The translations under genes were made by a program, and so were the position numbers. Below, in pieces: positions 16,369 through 27,100 of a stretch of DNA of 64,000 nt. The notes beneath the pieces are model-generated. The model ran no database searches and had not been told where the DNA came from. It was given only the letters and a program-made list of their open reading frames with translations. The stretch comes from Sphingomonas sp. DG1-23 (GTDB taxonomy: Bacteria; Pseudomonadota; Alphaproteobacteria; Sphingomonadales; Sphingomonadaceae): the NCBI RefSeq assembly GCF_030730875.1, contig NZ_JAVAMA010000007.1, positions 208,624-272,623 of the forward strand. The letters are read 5' to 3'. Position 1 is the first letter of the stretch; each line of letters opens with the position of its first letter.

Positions 16369-18992
16369 TGCGCAGTCAACCGAGAAAGTGGGCGCGGCGT
16401 CTTCTCGGCGCGGCATTGACTGTCTGGAGCGTGACTTTCGTGGCCACCGCGAGCTTTGCTCAGGGACAGGCCTCACCCTTTACGACGGCGACACGCTACG
16501 ATGGCGCACGACGTGTGGTGGCGACGATCGCGCCCGATCCCGATGGCGCGGGCCCGCTCAAGCATGCGGCGGTGCGCAATCACTATGACGTAGCCGGCCG
16601 GTTGGTCAGGGTGGAAAAAGGCGAACTGGCGAACTGGCAATCCGAGGCCATCGATCCGCTGAACTGGACCGAGCTCGATTTCAAGGTCTTCAGCCAAGTC
16701 GACACGACCTACGATGTGATGAATCACAAGGTCGTCGAACGAACCTCGGCTCTGGGCGTGACCTATGCGGTGACGCAATATAGCTATGATGCTGCGGGCC
16801 GACTGGAGTGCATCGCGGTGCGAATGAATCCGGCTGCGTTCACCGCGCTGCCGGCGAGCGCCTGTACGCTCGGCACGAGCGGGAGCGAGGGCCCCGACCG
16901 GGTCACGAAGAACGTTTACGATGCGGCCGGGCAGCTGTTGCAGGTGCGCAGGGGCGTCGGAACCTCGCTCGAGCAGGCATATGCGACCTACACCTATACG
17001 CCGAACGGAAAGCAGGAATCCGTCATCGACGCCAATGGCAACCGGGCAGGCTACCTCTACGATGGGCATGATCGTCAGAACCAGTGGCGCTTCCCCTCGA
17101 AGACCTCCCCATCGGCTTACAACTCAGCGACGCCGACAACCGCGGTTGCAACGGCAGGTGTGGTCGCCACCAATGATCGTGAGGAATATGGCTATGACGC
17201 CAACGGCAACCGCATCAGCCTGAGGAGGCGCGACGGGCGCCTCTTCACCTACGGGTACGATGCGCTCAACCGCATGACCTCGAAGATCGTCCCGGATGCC
17301 TGCGTGACCGGCTATGTCTGCACGAGCGTTCCTGCCTCGGCGACACGCGATGTTTATTATACCTACGATCTTCGCGGTCTACAGACTGCGGCGCGCTTCG
17401 ACTCCCTGGCCGGCGCAGATGCCGTCGAAAGCGTCTACGACGGCTTTGGCAGGCTGCGGACCAGCATCACCCGCATGGGCGGCGTCAGCCGGTCCCTAAC
17501 CTATCAATTCGACGCCAACGGTAACCGCACCCGGATCACGCATCCGGATGGCAATGCCTTCGACTATGATTTTGACGGGCTCGACCGGCTGGTGGCAGTT
17601 CGCCAGAATGGGGCTTACCCTGCGGTGGTGCAGATGAGTTGGGACGCACAGGGACGGGCAGCCAGTCAATCGCGGGGGGCGGTAGCTACCAGCTATGGCT
17701 ATGATGCGATATCGCGCCCAAACACTTTCAGCCACGATCTTGCCGGATCGGCTTTCGACGTCACGACGACGCTCGCCTACAATCCGGCCAGCCAGATCGT
17801 GAGCCGATCGCGGTCCCCTCTATATGCCTATGGCGGCCATATACCGGTCAATCGAGCCTATGCGGCGAACGGGCTGAACCAGTATACGAGCGCCGGCCCG
17901 GCCAGCTTCGCCTATGACGCAAACGGCAACCTCACGTCGGACGGCAGCTACACATTCGCGTACGACGCTGAAAATCGGCTTGTCGCGTCCTCCAGCGGTG
18001 CCACCCTGGTCTACGATCCGCTGGGGCGTCTGTATCAGACCTCTGGCGGGAGTGCGGGCGTCACGCAATTCGTATACGATGGCGATCAGTTAACCATTGA
18101 ATACAACGCATCTGGCGCAATCTGGCGACGATATGTGCACGGTTTGGGCGAGGATGATCCGCTGCTTTGGTACCATGATTCGCACCTTAACGATCGGCGT
18201 AGTTTCCAAGTGGACCATCAGGGGTCGGTTATCTCTGTGGCCGACAAGTCAGGGAACTCTCTCGCCGTTTATAAATACGATGAATATGGCATTCCAGAAC
18301 AAAGTGGATACTATAGTCGCTTCCAGTATACTGGGCAGGCTTGGATTCCTGAGCTAGGAATGTATTATTATAAAGCTCGCATCTATTCGCCGACGTTGGG
18401 GCGCTTCCTACAGACCGATCCCATTGGGTATCAGGATCAAATCAACCTCTACGCCTATGTCTCAAACGATCCGGTGAATAAGCGCGACCCCACGGGCAAC
18501 ATGGGCGATCCCGGCGATCCGTTCGATAGCGAGTCAGAGGCGGCCGCTGATGCTATTCGGTATATCAATCCGCGTTCGATTTCAGAGAATAAAGAGTATG
18601 GCGGATATGTGTATATGAAAGGTGGAAAGTATTACGCCTCCAACCCTGTATCGAATGGAAAAGGTGATTCTGTTAAATTTACCGCACCTAAAAGCCTGAA
18701 ATCCGATTATCATACTCACGGGGACTATTCTAAGCCTGACGCATCGGGGGCGCCTGTTAGGACAAGCAAGGCTAATGATGGATATAATAGCGACCATTTC
18801 TCGAAAGGATCGGGGGCCGATACAGGGATTGCCAGTTCACTCGTGAAGGCAACTGGAGACCCCAATTATGCGAGGTACCTAGGCACGCCAAGCGGAAAAA
18901 TATTAGTATATATTCGCGGGAAGGAAAGTGAAGTTATCCCTCCAGCTCCAAAGATTACCCCGGTCATAGATTTCGATAAATTGGACAAATAA
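16368..18992 (+). CDS. Exported Rhs core protein with DUF4329-like C-terminal tip
   Basis: An 874-residue protein. A signal peptide (to about residue 34, ATASFAQ) leads into regular YD repeats, then the Rhs core end [20 protein letters not shown] and the border DPTG. Beyond this about 165 residues form a variable tip with [29 protein letters not shown] and [13 protein letters not shown], which resembles the DUF4329 domain found at Rhs tips. From about 18.1 kb onward the DNA is clearly more AT-rich than the repeats, indicating recent exchange of the tip. It probably acts as a contact-delivered or released toxin. Confidence 0.85.
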   Translation: MRSQPRKWARRLLGAALTVWSVTFVATASFAQGQASPFTTATRYDGARRVVATIAPDPDGAGPLKHAAVRNHYDVAGRLVRVEKGELANWQSEAIDPLNWTELDFKVFSQVDTTYDVMNHKVVERTSALGVTYAVTQYSYDAAGRLECIAVRMNPAAFTALPASACTLGTSGSEGPDRVTKNVYDAAGQLLQVRRGVGTSLEQAYATYTYTPNGKQESVIDANGNRAGYLYDGHDRQNQWRFPSKTSPSAYNSATPTTAVATAGVVATNDREEYGYDANGNRISLRRRDGRLFTYGYDALNRMTSKIVPDACVTGYVCTSVPASATRDVYYTYDLRGLQTAARFDSLAGADAVESVYDGFGRLRTSITRMGGVSRSLTYQFDANGNRTRITHPDGNAFDYDFDGLDRLVAVRQNGAYPAVVQMSWDAQGRAASQSRGAVATSYGYDAISRPNTFSHDLAGSAFDVTTTLAYNPASQIVSRSRSPLYAYGGHIPVNRAYAANGLNQYTSAGPASFAYDANGNLTSDGSYTFAYDAENRLVASSSGATLVYDPLGRLYQTSGGSAGVTQFVYDGDQLTIEYNASGAIWRRYVHGLGEDDPLLWYHDSHLNDRRSFQVDHQGSVISVADKSGNSLAVYKYDEYGIPEQSGYYSRFQYTGQAWIPELGMYYYKARIYSPTLGRFLQTDPIGYQDQINLYAYVSNDPVNKRDPTGNMGDPGDPFDSESEAAADAIRYINPRSISENKEYGGYVYMKGGKYYASNPVSNGKGDSVKFTAPKSLKSDYHTHGDYSKPDASGAPVRTSKANDGYNSDHFSKGSGADTGIASSLVKATGDPNYARYLGTPSGKILVYIRGKESEVIPPAPKITPVIDFDKLDK

Positions 18993-18994
18993 AA

Positions 18995-19312
18995 ATGCTT
19001 TTAATCGCTCTACTGGCCCTGTCGCCGCAGGATGATGCCGTGCAGGTGGCGCGCGCTGACATCAGTATATCGGAATTGAAAATCCTCGATGACGCGTGGT
19101 TCCGATTTAAAAAAATTAAACCAAATATTGATTACAGATGCATGAGAATAAATCTGCGATATGGAAGTGATTTTGAGGTGGAAATATATCCGCAGGATGC
19201 ATTGGTGGAGGGCGAAAATACTATTGAGTTTAATGCTTCCAAATGCCCTCCGGGCGGGGTTTTTAAATATAATAAATCTGGCATTTATCAGGGCTTGGTT
19301 TTGGCTAGATAG
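18995..19312 (+). CDS. Putative immunity or partner protein of the Rhs tip
   Basis: A 105-residue protein starting two bases after the Rhs stop. The first ~10 residues are hydrophobic (MLLIALLALS), possibly a short signal peptide, which would suit neutralising a toxin outside the cytoplasm. It shares the low GC of the toxin tip, as immunity genes usually do. Not recognised as a family; assigned by position. Confidence 0.62.
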   Translation: MLLIALLALSPQDDAVQVARADISISELKILDDAWFRFKKIKPNIDYRCMRINLRYGSDFEVEIYPQDALVEGENTIEFNASKCPPGGVFKYNKSGIYQGLVLAR

Positions 19313-19478
19313 CGGTGCGATGGCTAGGTGTGTGCGGCAATCTGCTCAATGAATATCTAGGGTATCGATCGCCCCCACCTGCGCCCCATCGCGCAGGCCA
19401 AGCGCGTCGGTGAGGCCGACGCGGGTGTCGGTGTAGATGATCGCGCTCTCGTCTTGGCGCCGCTGGCGGCGACCGACA

Positions 19479-19928
19479 CTACCCTCTTGGGGTTCGAGGA
19501 TGTGGCTTCAACGCGACGTATTCCGCCGGCGCGCGGCCTTCGATCGTGTCCTCGATAGTCCTTTGTGCCGCCTGCTCGGTAGCCACCGTGTTCCGCGCTC
19601 GCCCGAGCATCTGCTGAGCCAGCGCTTCGGCCTCGCTGTCGACGCGCTGCAGGAAGCGATCGGTGAGCAACTTCACCAGCCGATCCGCGCCCACGGCGCA
19701 GAAGGCGGATAGCAGCGCTCGCGCCTCGGCGTCCCAGCCGATGCGCGTGGCTAGCCAATAGGCGATCAGGGCCACCAGCGGCAGTAGCAGCAAGTCCGCG
19801 AAGACGAGCCATGCGCGAACCTTCACGCCCTTCTTGATCAACAGCGCGTACTTGGCCGCAAAGCCGACAGTCACGCCGATCCATACCCAACCATATTTGG
19901 CGAGCATCGTCTCCAGAACGGGGCTCAC
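19479..19928 (-). CDS. Holin-like phage membrane protein
   Basis: A 149-residue protein with two hydrophobic helices (about 13-31 and 38-60) and a long charged, helical C-terminus rich in Ala, Glu and Arg. Size and layout fit phage holins, and the position after the tail spike at the end of the late genes fits the lysis module. The GTG start at 19928 gives this length; an ATG seven codons later follows GGAG. No endolysin gene is seen next to it. Confidence 0.6.
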   Translation of the reverse strand: MSPVLETMLAKYGWVWIGVTVGFAAKYALLIKKGVKVRAWLVFADLLLLPLVALIAYWLATRIGWDAEARALLSAFCAVGADRLVKLLTDRFLQRVDSEAEALAQQMLGRARNTVATEQAAQRTIEDTIEGRAPAEYVALKPHPRTPRG

Positions 19929-19952
19929 CGGCGCGCTCGAGCAGCGTGACCT

Positions 19953-20297
19953 TCAACCATCTGCGGTCCCCGAGTTCGCATCCTGATGGGCCAGCCATTC
20001 GTCGTCCGAGATCCGGACAGCCTCGCTGGGAATGGTGCAATCGGGGTTGGGCTCGAACACGACCTCGGCGCTCGGGAAGGTGGCCAAATCTCCGCTGTCG
20101 CGCGCTACGATGACGGGCCGCAGCTTCGGCCCATGCACCGCTTCGTGATAGAAGCCGATCGCCGCGCCGTCCTCGTCGAAGACCGCGTAGTAGGACAGGT
20201 CCTGGTGTAGATCCTCGACAAGGCCGGGCTTGGGCGCTTCGATGCCCAGATCGGCGAGGACGGCGCGCGCCTCGGCCAGGAAGGCGTCATTGTCCAC
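19953..20297 (-). CDS. Tail-fibre-assembly-like phage protein
   Basis: A 114-residue acidic protein. The C-terminal IRISDDEWLAHQ-like ending (VRISDDEWLAHQDA) is typical of phage tail-fibre assembly and chaperone proteins encoded directly after a fibre or spike gene, as here (it overlaps the spike gene by 11 bases). It probably helps the spike fold. Identification is by this motif and position. Confidence 0.62.
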   Translation of the reverse strand: MDNDAFLAEARAVLADLGIEAPKPGLVEDLHQDLSYYAVFDEDGAAIGFYHEAVHGPKLRPVIVARDSGDLATFPSAEVVFEPNPDCTIPSEAVRISDDEWLAHQDANSGTADG

Positions 20298-22197
20298 TGG
20301 CTTCCCACCTCACAAATGCGCCAGCCGCACCGATTGCGATGGCCGAATAGTTCAGGTTGATCGACTTGATCGTGTACTGCGTGTTCGGGTTGGTGCCGGG
20401 ATACATGTGCGCCAGACCGATCTGGTTCGCGCCAGCGTCGGCCGCGCGCTGCGGCTTGTACTGGATGGCAGTCGACGTGAAGGCGACGGGCAGCGTCTGA
20501 TCGGCGATCACGCCGCCAGACGTCGTCGCCGTCCCCCACTGTTCGATCTTGCCGCTCCCCCATTTTCGCCAGCCCGTGGTCGCGTTCCCACCCGACGACA
20601 CGATCATCCCGTCCCATGACGTGCAGAAGCCCGCTCCGGAGCCGTTCGTCACCGCCCCCGAAACACGCGGACCGGTCCACTGGCTCGTCTGCGAGTTTGC
20701 ATCGACGGTGATGCTGTCGGTCTGGGGGGACACGAACTGACAGCGCCGCAGCCACGTCAGGTTACAGACCCCGGCGAGGATGCCGAAATATTGCCAGTCG
20801 TCGTTGTAGGTGTCGGAGGTGCCCGCGCTTTGGAGCACGACATTGGCCGTGCTGGTGCCTGAGGTCGACGAGAAGGTGCCGGCGCATAGCCAGTGGTTGA
20901 CCCCGACCATGGCCCATGTCGCGACAGCCGCTCCGAAATACTCTCCACCGTGCACGAAGACGCCGCGGTAGGAAGGGCCGGTTGGATCGGTGTTGGTCAG
21001 CCCGTTAATATAGACCGCGTAGTTGCAGCTCGTGCCCATCGAGACGTAGACGTCGATCAGGTAGGTCCGACCGTCGGCCGGCGCCGCTCGCGTCAGTATC
21101 GCCGAGATTGCCGAGCCGCCTCCTCCGACGCCGGAGATTCCCCGAAACGTGAGCTTGCTGAGAGTGAAGCCGTTGTCGTTGAACGCGAAGACACCACGAG
21201 CCGCATTCGCCTCCGCGTAGCGCTTGACGAAGATCGTCCCTTGCGCCCCACGCGACCCGAGGAGGGTGACCTGAAAATTCCATTCCGGGATCTGCGCGCC
21301 GAGCGTGTAGATCTTGGAACCAAAGATGATCGTGTGCGGCTTGTCGATGTTGGCGACATTGATCATCGCGGTCAGCTGGGTATGCGCCAGCACCTCCGTA
21401 CCGCCGCCATTGCCGTTGCCGGCAGCGGGATCGTTCGGGATGTTGAACCAGTCGGCGAACCACTGCCCCGGAATGGGCGTCTGGCGCACCCAGCACCCGA
21501 CGGTCGGGCCGAAGCCCGGCAGCGTGGACTGGACGTAGATCCCCTGTTGCGTATCGGCAGTGACCCGCGAGGCGTAGTTACCGGTCCTCCATACGAAGGA
21601 TCCGGTGAGGCCGCCCTCCGTGAGCGTGGCAGGTTGTCCGTCTGTCGGCCCCGAGACGAGACTGAGGAGCGCCCGGGTCTTCACCACGATCGGATTTGCC
21701 CCGGAGAGACCGACATCGAGGGGGCCGGCGGTCAAGTCGCCTGACACGGCGTCCCACAGCGCAAGCCCCCTGCGGTCGGCGCGTTTCGGGAGCGTAAAGC
21801 CGACTTCGTCGAACGGAGTCTGCACCGCTCGGCCCACGCGAGAGAGAAGATGGAGATCGCGAACCGCGGCCCGATCGAGCTGCGTATTCATCGCCTTGGG
21901 CGTGAAGGGCACCTCGCCGCCCGGGAAGCTCGCCTGCTGCTGGAACGAAGGGGCCGAGACAATGTAGATTTCCCCTGACCCCGTCGCAGGTGGGATGGTG
22001 AAGGTGACCGTGCCGCCTTCATTCGCGTCGAGAGCTACGTCGTAGAGCGCCGGGCTCACCAGCTGCTCAGGCGCGACACCTCCTCGATAAACGCTGATCT
22101 CGGTCACGGTCATCGCCTTGAAGGCGAACCCGAACGTCGTCGTAGCCCCGTTCGGCGAATAAGGCCCGGCAATGGTGGTTTCTACGGTGACGGTCAT
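20287..22197 (-). CDS. Phage tail spike/fibre protein
   Basis: A 636-residue protein. The first ~150 residues resemble the N-terminal virion-binding domain of podovirus spikes (YSPNGATTTFGFAFKAMT, then PPATGSGEIYIVS and a DRAAVRDLHLLSR segment). The middle is rich in Gly, Thr and aromatic beta repeats consistent with a beta-helix trunk (FNDNGFTLSKLTFRGISG). The C-terminal part could be a receptor or glycan-binding head. It is the host-recognition protein of the prophage. Confidence 0.82.
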   Translation of the reverse strand: MTVTVETTIAGPYSPNGATTTFGFAFKAMTVTEISVYRGGVAPEQLVSPALYDVALDANEGGTVTFTIPPATGSGEIYIVSAPSFQQQASFPGGEVPFTPKAMNTQLDRAAVRDLHLLSRVGRAVQTPFDEVGFTLPKRADRRGLALWDAVSGDLTAGPLDVGLSGANPIVVKTRALLSLVSGPTDGQPATLTEGGLTGSFVWRTGNYASRVTADTQQGIYVQSTLPGFGPTVGCWVRQTPIPGQWFADWFNIPNDPAAGNGNGGGTEVLAHTQLTAMINVANIDKPHTIIFGSKIYTLGAQIPEWNFQVTLLGSRGAQGTIFVKRYAEANAARGVFAFNDNGFTLSKLTFRGISGVGGGGSAISAILTRAAPADGRTYLIDVYVSMGTSCNYAVYINGLTNTDPTGPSYRGVFVHGGEYFGAAVATWAMVGVNHWLCAGTFSSTSGTSTANVVLQSAGTSDTYNDDWQYFGILAGVCNLTWLRRCQFVSPQTDSITVDANSQTSQWTGPRVSGAVTNGSGAGFCTSWDGMIVSSGGNATTGWRKWGSGKIEQWGTATTSGGVIADQTLPVAFTSTAIQYKPQRAADAGANQIGLAHMYPGTNPNTQYTIKSINLNYSAIAIGAAGAFVRWEASGQ

Positions 22198-22298
22198 GTC
22201 GGCTCCGATCCCGGAGCGATTTAGCGGCTTTGTCGGTACGCCCGCGGGCGGATGCACAGGGCTTGCGCAGGACGAAACACACATGCGACGATGCGCAG

Positions 22299-22589
22299 AT
22301 GTCCTCCGTGATAAATGGCATCGCCGCGCTTGCTGCCACTCTCGTTTCTGGTCTTCTCACCCTTGGCGTGTTCGGCATCGCTATCTGGCTCGGGATGAGA
22401 ATCAGGGGGCGGACGAACAGACAGTGGGCAGGTTGGGCGGCTGGCTTGCCTGTTGGCGCGCTTTTACTGGCGGGTGCCGTGCCAGTCTATGATGCCCTCG
22501 AAACCGTGAAGTGCCGTCCCTACAAGGACTATCAGGCTTGCCTCAACGGCGAGGGCGAGGTCGAAGATGAGGAGTGGCGAGCGCGTTAA
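22299..22589 (+). CDS. Small membrane protein, divergent from the tail spike
   Basis: A 96-residue protein with two hydrophobic helices (about 5-32 and 44-62) joined by a short Arg-rich loop, and an acidic tail containing two Cys (VKCRPYKDYQACLNGEGE). It runs opposite to the surrounding late genes, which suggests a cargo gene expressed in the lysogen. Not recognised. A further 35-codon frame at 22602-22709 follows it but is too weak to call. Confidence 0.55.
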   Translation: MSSVINGIAALAATLVSGLLTLGVFGIAIWLGMRIRGRTNRQWAGWAAGLPVGALLLAGAVPVYDALETVKCRPYKDYQACLNGEGEVEDEEWRAR

Positions 22590-22724
22590 GATGTCGGGCG
22601 AATGACCGTTAGCGCCCGACTCGCCGACATTGTAGATCGCGTTGCGAATGGGATAGGCGATACCGGTTGGGTGCGCCGTTTCAGGCCGTATATCCAGAAG
22701 AAGCGCTAGCGCCGGTCTCTCTTG

Positions 22725-23846
22725 TCAACACTTGTCGGCTACCGTGACTGAAGCCGGCGCAGTAGAGTGCGCTTCAGCGCCGATCGCGAGCGGGCATGTT
22801 GGGATTCGCTGCGGATCAAACCGCTGCCCAGACTTCCAAATTGCTAACAGGACCACCGCAAGCCTTCGCGCGAGTGCTACTCTTGCCTTTGACGGACCAG
22901 CGCGCTCTTTCAATGCTAACGCCCACCGCCTCAGCGTATTGTCTTGCTTGGAGAGCTGCATCAGAACTTTTGCCGCAGATACCAAGTGACTGCGGGTCAT
23001 CTGATTGCCACGCTTGCTGATATGCCCCATGCGCGACGACTGACCGGATTGATTCAGCTTAGGCGCCAAGCCAAGATATGGACCGACATCTTCATTTCGA
23101 ATGAAGCGACTGGGTTCGTCGATCGCCGTATAGAATGATAGAGCACTGATGCACCCGACACCAGGCACAGTCATTAGCCGACTGCACACTTCGTCATCCC
23201 GAGCAACGCGCGCGAGTCGCCGCGTAATTGTTTCCAGAGTTCGCCGTACCATTACGACAACTTCAAGCGTGGGAAGCAAAACCTCGCCCAGATCAACCCC
23301 CGTTGCACGGAGCCGCTCAATCTCCGCGATAACAGTCTTTTCCAGATGCGCGCCCGACCACGCGCGAGTGATATTGCCGCCATTGGAGCGCAGAATCCCT
23401 CGCATCGCGCTCTCGGTGGCTATCCTCTGCTGCATCAAGCGCTGGCGAAGTACGAGCTCTGAGCGAAGCCTCTGCGATCGCTCGCTTTTGACGAACACTT
23501 CGGGCACCGCTTGCCAGCCGAGCCTTAGTACGTCGGCGATGCCGCGCGCATCATTTCGATCCGACTTGTTTTGGCGCAACTCCAGAAATGCGTGGACATG
23601 GCGCGTCTCGAGAACGCGCACGTCATATCCGGCTTGTCGAAGGCCGCGGGTCAAGTGGATCGCAGTCCCCCCGGCCTCAATGCCGACGAGTAATCCCTTC
23701 TTGGTTTTCGGAAGGGCTTCCTCGATGGCGGAAGCCGACGCATGCGCGCTCCCCTCCCGCAGGATGCTACCAGCAGCGTCGAGGATGCAAATAGCGACAA
23801 CATCTGCACCGGCGTCGATGCCAACCCAGCTTGCCCGTCTTGTCAC
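22725..23846 (-). CDS. IS110-family transposase
   Basis: A 373-residue transposase. The N-terminal DEDD RuvC-like domain shows GIDAGADVVAICI, VGIEAGGT and NKSDRNDARGIADVL; the C-terminal Transposase_20 domain shows LMTVPGVGCISALSF and YLGLAPKLNQSG, and SKRGNQMTRSHL (the catalytic Ser lies in this C-terminal domain in studied members). The GTG start at 23846 is chosen for its GGAGGACCGAG site. It is full length and looks intact. Confidence 0.93.
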   Translation of the reverse strand: MTRRASWVGIDAGADVVAICILDAAGSILREGSAHASASAIEEALPKTKKGLLVGIEAGGTAIHLTRGLRQAGYDVRVLETRHVHAFLELRQNKSDRNDARGIADVLRLGWQAVPEVFVKSERSQRLRSELVLRQRLMQQRIATESAMRGILRSNGGNITRAWSGAHLEKTVIAEIERLRATGVDLGEVLLPTLEVVVMVRRTLETITRRLARVARDDEVCSRLMTVPGVGCISALSFYTAIDEPSRFIRNEDVGPYLGLAPKLNQSGQSSRMGHISKRGNQMTRSHLVSAAKVLMQLSKQDNTLRRWALALKERAGPSKARVALARRLAVVLLAIWKSGQRFDPQRIPTCPLAIGAEAHSTAPASVTVADKC

Positions 23847-24110
23847 CTCGGTCCTCCGCAATAAGCGGGAGGTCGTCCCATGACACTGTTCAGGGTCCTT
23901 GCCCTTCGTGGCACTTCCGGGCTCAGGCCTCCCGGCGGTCAAACTCACCCGTTACCAACGGGAAAGTTCCCGGTTGCGATGCACGACCATTCCAGGGTCA
24001 GAGCCCTTCACCGCCTTCGCGCATTTAACCTCCGGACCGCCCTATGGAGTGTAGCGGAGCTACGATAGGGCCGCAATGTCCGCTTTCCACCCGCTTGTGG
24101 TCATTGAATT
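23847..24110 (-). ncRNA. Candidate bridge RNA region of the IS110 element
   Basis: About 265 bases upstream of the transposase contain no gene but several stem-loops: a nested one at 24040-24070 (CCCTAT...GTAGC...GCTAC...ATAGGG) and overlapping hairpins at 23948-23971 (CCCGTT/AACGGG and GGGAA/TTCCC). IS110-group elements are known to encode a structured bridge RNA in this 5' non-coding end. The RNA ends and binding loops are not resolved here. Confidence 0.45.
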
Positions 24111-24122
24111 TATGAGCCGGCG

Positions 24123-27100
24123 CTACCGTGAGGGCTCTACGTAGGGCGAGTCACCATTCATCAGCTGAATGGCCTCGCGAAAGCCGAGGAAGCTGTTGAA
24201 CGGAATCAGGCTCGTAGCAGCGCGCCGACGGTTGGCGGCGACCGTCTCGCCCCGAAGCTTCTGGACGCCGCCTTGCCCCGCAGCGAACGCGTCCTCGAAT
24301 ACGAGGCCGAAGCTCGGACCCAGCACGGCGCCGGCAGGACCGCGCGTCGAGAAGCGCTGGCTCTCGCCGCGCATGGGTGCATCGGGGACGAAGGCGCGGC
24401 CACCCAACTCGAGCAGGTTCTTCGTCAGGTTGAACGGCGAGCCTGTTGCCGACTGCGCCAGCTTCTCGCCCGTATTGTTCAGGTCGAACCAGAACGAGAA
24501 GATCCCCGAGCGGTCGAGTCCCTCGCCGACGACATAGCCGGGGTTGCGTGCCTTCTCCTGAAACCGGTCGAACGACTCTCGCCCGCCGCGCCACGCCGCC
24601 AGCCAGGCGCTGAGCATGCCAATGGTCGTCATGGCGATCGTGCCCATGACGAACCGCGCCTTGCTCTCCTGCAGGCCCGCCAGCAGCACGCGGGAATGTG
24701 CCGCGACCATGAAGCTTCGGAACTGGAATATCGCACGTCCGAGCGGCGTACGAGCAAAGAGCGGGACGTCGCCGACGCCGGGGCTGACGATGATGCGGTC
24801 GACTTCCTTGCCGACTGCAGCGCGGAAGGCTCGCACCGCGTCCGGATCGTCCCACGCTTCCGTATTGGCGACGTGGACGCCATCGATCTGCTCGCCATGC
24901 GCCGCGTATTGCGCCTTGATCGCCGCAGCCGTGTCGGGATCGATGCCGAGGAAGGCGAGCTGGCGGGTACCGAAGCGGCCGCCGAGGATGCTATTCTGCG
25001 TCATGATCGACGTGACGCTCTGCATCGTGTCGTTCCAGAGGTTCATGCCCGACCATTTGCTGCCGACGCGCGTCATGTTGGCCATGAACCGCTCGATCGG
25101 CGTGCCGCGCTCCATGGGGTCGGCGATGCCGGTGAGCGTCGTGATCCGGTGCGCCAGCGCGCGCTCTACGACCGTGCCGGCGAGCTTCGCCTCGTGGACC
25201 GACATTCCCGCCGCCTTCGCATTGCGGATCAGCGGCGCGACGCCGTCCCCCATGAAGCTGCGCAGGCCCATGACCATTGCTGGCCGATACAGGTCCGAGA
25301 AGCTGGAGATGACGACGCCGCCCATGTGACGGACGAAATTGTAGTGGCCGATCGCACGCAGGGTGCGTGCCCAGCCGCTCGCGTTCTCGTTCGCCTTGTA
25401 GGTGCCGCGGATCAGGTCGCGCAGCGCTTTGAGGTCGCGCTGGTCCGCTTTCTGGCGCCTGTTCAGCGCAACGAGCTGGTTCTCGTCGGTGACGCCGTCG
25501 CGAAGCTTGCGATAGTCCTGCGCGATCCGCTGCAGCGGGCCGTCCAGGCGGGGATCGCCGAAGCGCCGGGTCAATTCGATGTCTGCGGCCAGCGTGCGCG
25601 AATAGCGGTGCATGACATCGATGACGTCATCCTCGAGCACGCCCTGCTTCTGGAGCATCCAGTCGGGAATCGGCAGCGTGCGCTCTCGCACCGGCCCGCG
25701 CTTGATCGGGGTCATGTATTCCGGCGCGACGCTGGTGCTGGCGCCGAAGTCTCGCCCCGTCAGCTTGTCATAGACATCGTCGATGATCTCCTTCGCCATC
25801 TCCTTGAAGCGCGGCATCACGCCGGGGTCGAAGGGATCGATGTTCTCGCCAAGCTTGCGGATTTCCCACTGCTCGCGGAAGGCATAGGCAGCCTCGGCGC
25901 TCTTCTCCTTCAGTTTCGCAATACGGGTGCGGCGTGCGGCTGCGGTGTCCGGCGTGTCGCTCAGCCGCTTGTGTCGGCTACGGAGCGAACGGCTCTTCCG
26001 GACATAGGCCTTATACTCGTCGCCGCCCTCGCGTGCCGCCTGCCGCGCTTCGGCGCGCAGCGTCTCCGCCTCGCTCGTCCTGCCGGCCTTCTCGGCCGCG
26101 CATGCCCTTGAGCGCAGGTCGTCGATCTGCGCGACGCGCGCGATCTGATCCGGATTGGCGGCGTCCAGCGCATCGGCTTGCGCCTTGAGCGATGCGACGC
26201 GATTGCCGCGCTTCCTGGGCGGCAGCGCCAAGTCGTCCAGGATCTCATCGACCGACGCCTGCTTCGCCCGGAATTTCTCGGCCGCCTCGGCATAGGAGGC
26301 GCCAATCCGCCGCTCCATGAAATCCGACCACTCGGCCTTGATCTCGGGCTCCTTCGCGATCAGCACCTTCGTGCGGTACTGGCGCGGGAAATAGCTCTGC
26401 GCGAACGAAACGTCGTCGCCGTCCTCGTAGAGCTTCACCGCCTTGCCCTCGGCGAAGAAGGGTTCGACCACCGCCGAGCGCCATGCCTTTGCCGCCTGAC
26501 TGACGAAGTCGTTCTCGCCCTCGTCGCCGTTGCGCATCGCGCGCCCGACTGCCGCAGCGAACTCGTCCTGAGACATGTTGATGCCGGCCTTGCGCATCTC
26601 CGAGAAGATCGCGCGGGATTGGTTCACGCCGGTCGCCATGCGCGAATCCGCGGTCATCTTCGCCAGCCGCTCGACGGCGGGGCCAAGCGTCACCCCTTCG
26701 GCATGGCCAACCTGATAGAGCGTGTTCTCGGCAAGGCCCTGCGCCACCTCACGGACGACGGCGCTCGGACTCTGGTTCAGGCGCAGGTTCGGGTTGAGGA
26801 AGCTCGTTGCCTTGGCGATCCCGCCGGCCGCAGTGCCATCGACACTCAGCTCGCCAAGAGCGAAGGAGCGGACCGGCGCAGCGCTGAGCCCGCCGCCACC
26901 CTCTGTCGGCAACAAGGCGTCATAGCCGCGAAGCGCCGTGGCACGATCGCCGCGTGACAGGGCAGCCGATACGGCACCGCCCAGCAGCCCGCCGAGAATG
27001 ATTGCGCCGCCAATGTTGACCGCACTCTCGCCTGCGGTGCGAAGCTCCTGCGTCGCCTGCAGCCCGGCCTCCTGAATGGAAGTGCTGAGCCCCGCGGCGA

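Larger units (their letters stand above)
22710..24110 (-). mobile_element. IS110-family insertion sequence (ends approximate)
   Basis: The transposase at 22725-23846 sits between two phage late genes with about 275 non-coding bases on its 5' side and almost none on its 3' side. No terminal inverted repeats were found, as expected for IS110. A long 5' non-coding end places it in the IS110 rather than the IS1111 group. The exact ends cannot be set without an empty-site comparison. Confidence 0.72.

Noticed and set aside
19313..19478. A tRNA-Lys 3'-end copy at the apparent left edge of the phage genes
   Set aside because: No match to TGGTGGGTCCGATG was found here by eye, so a separate phage-only attachment site is not supported; the copy at 12754 was preferred.
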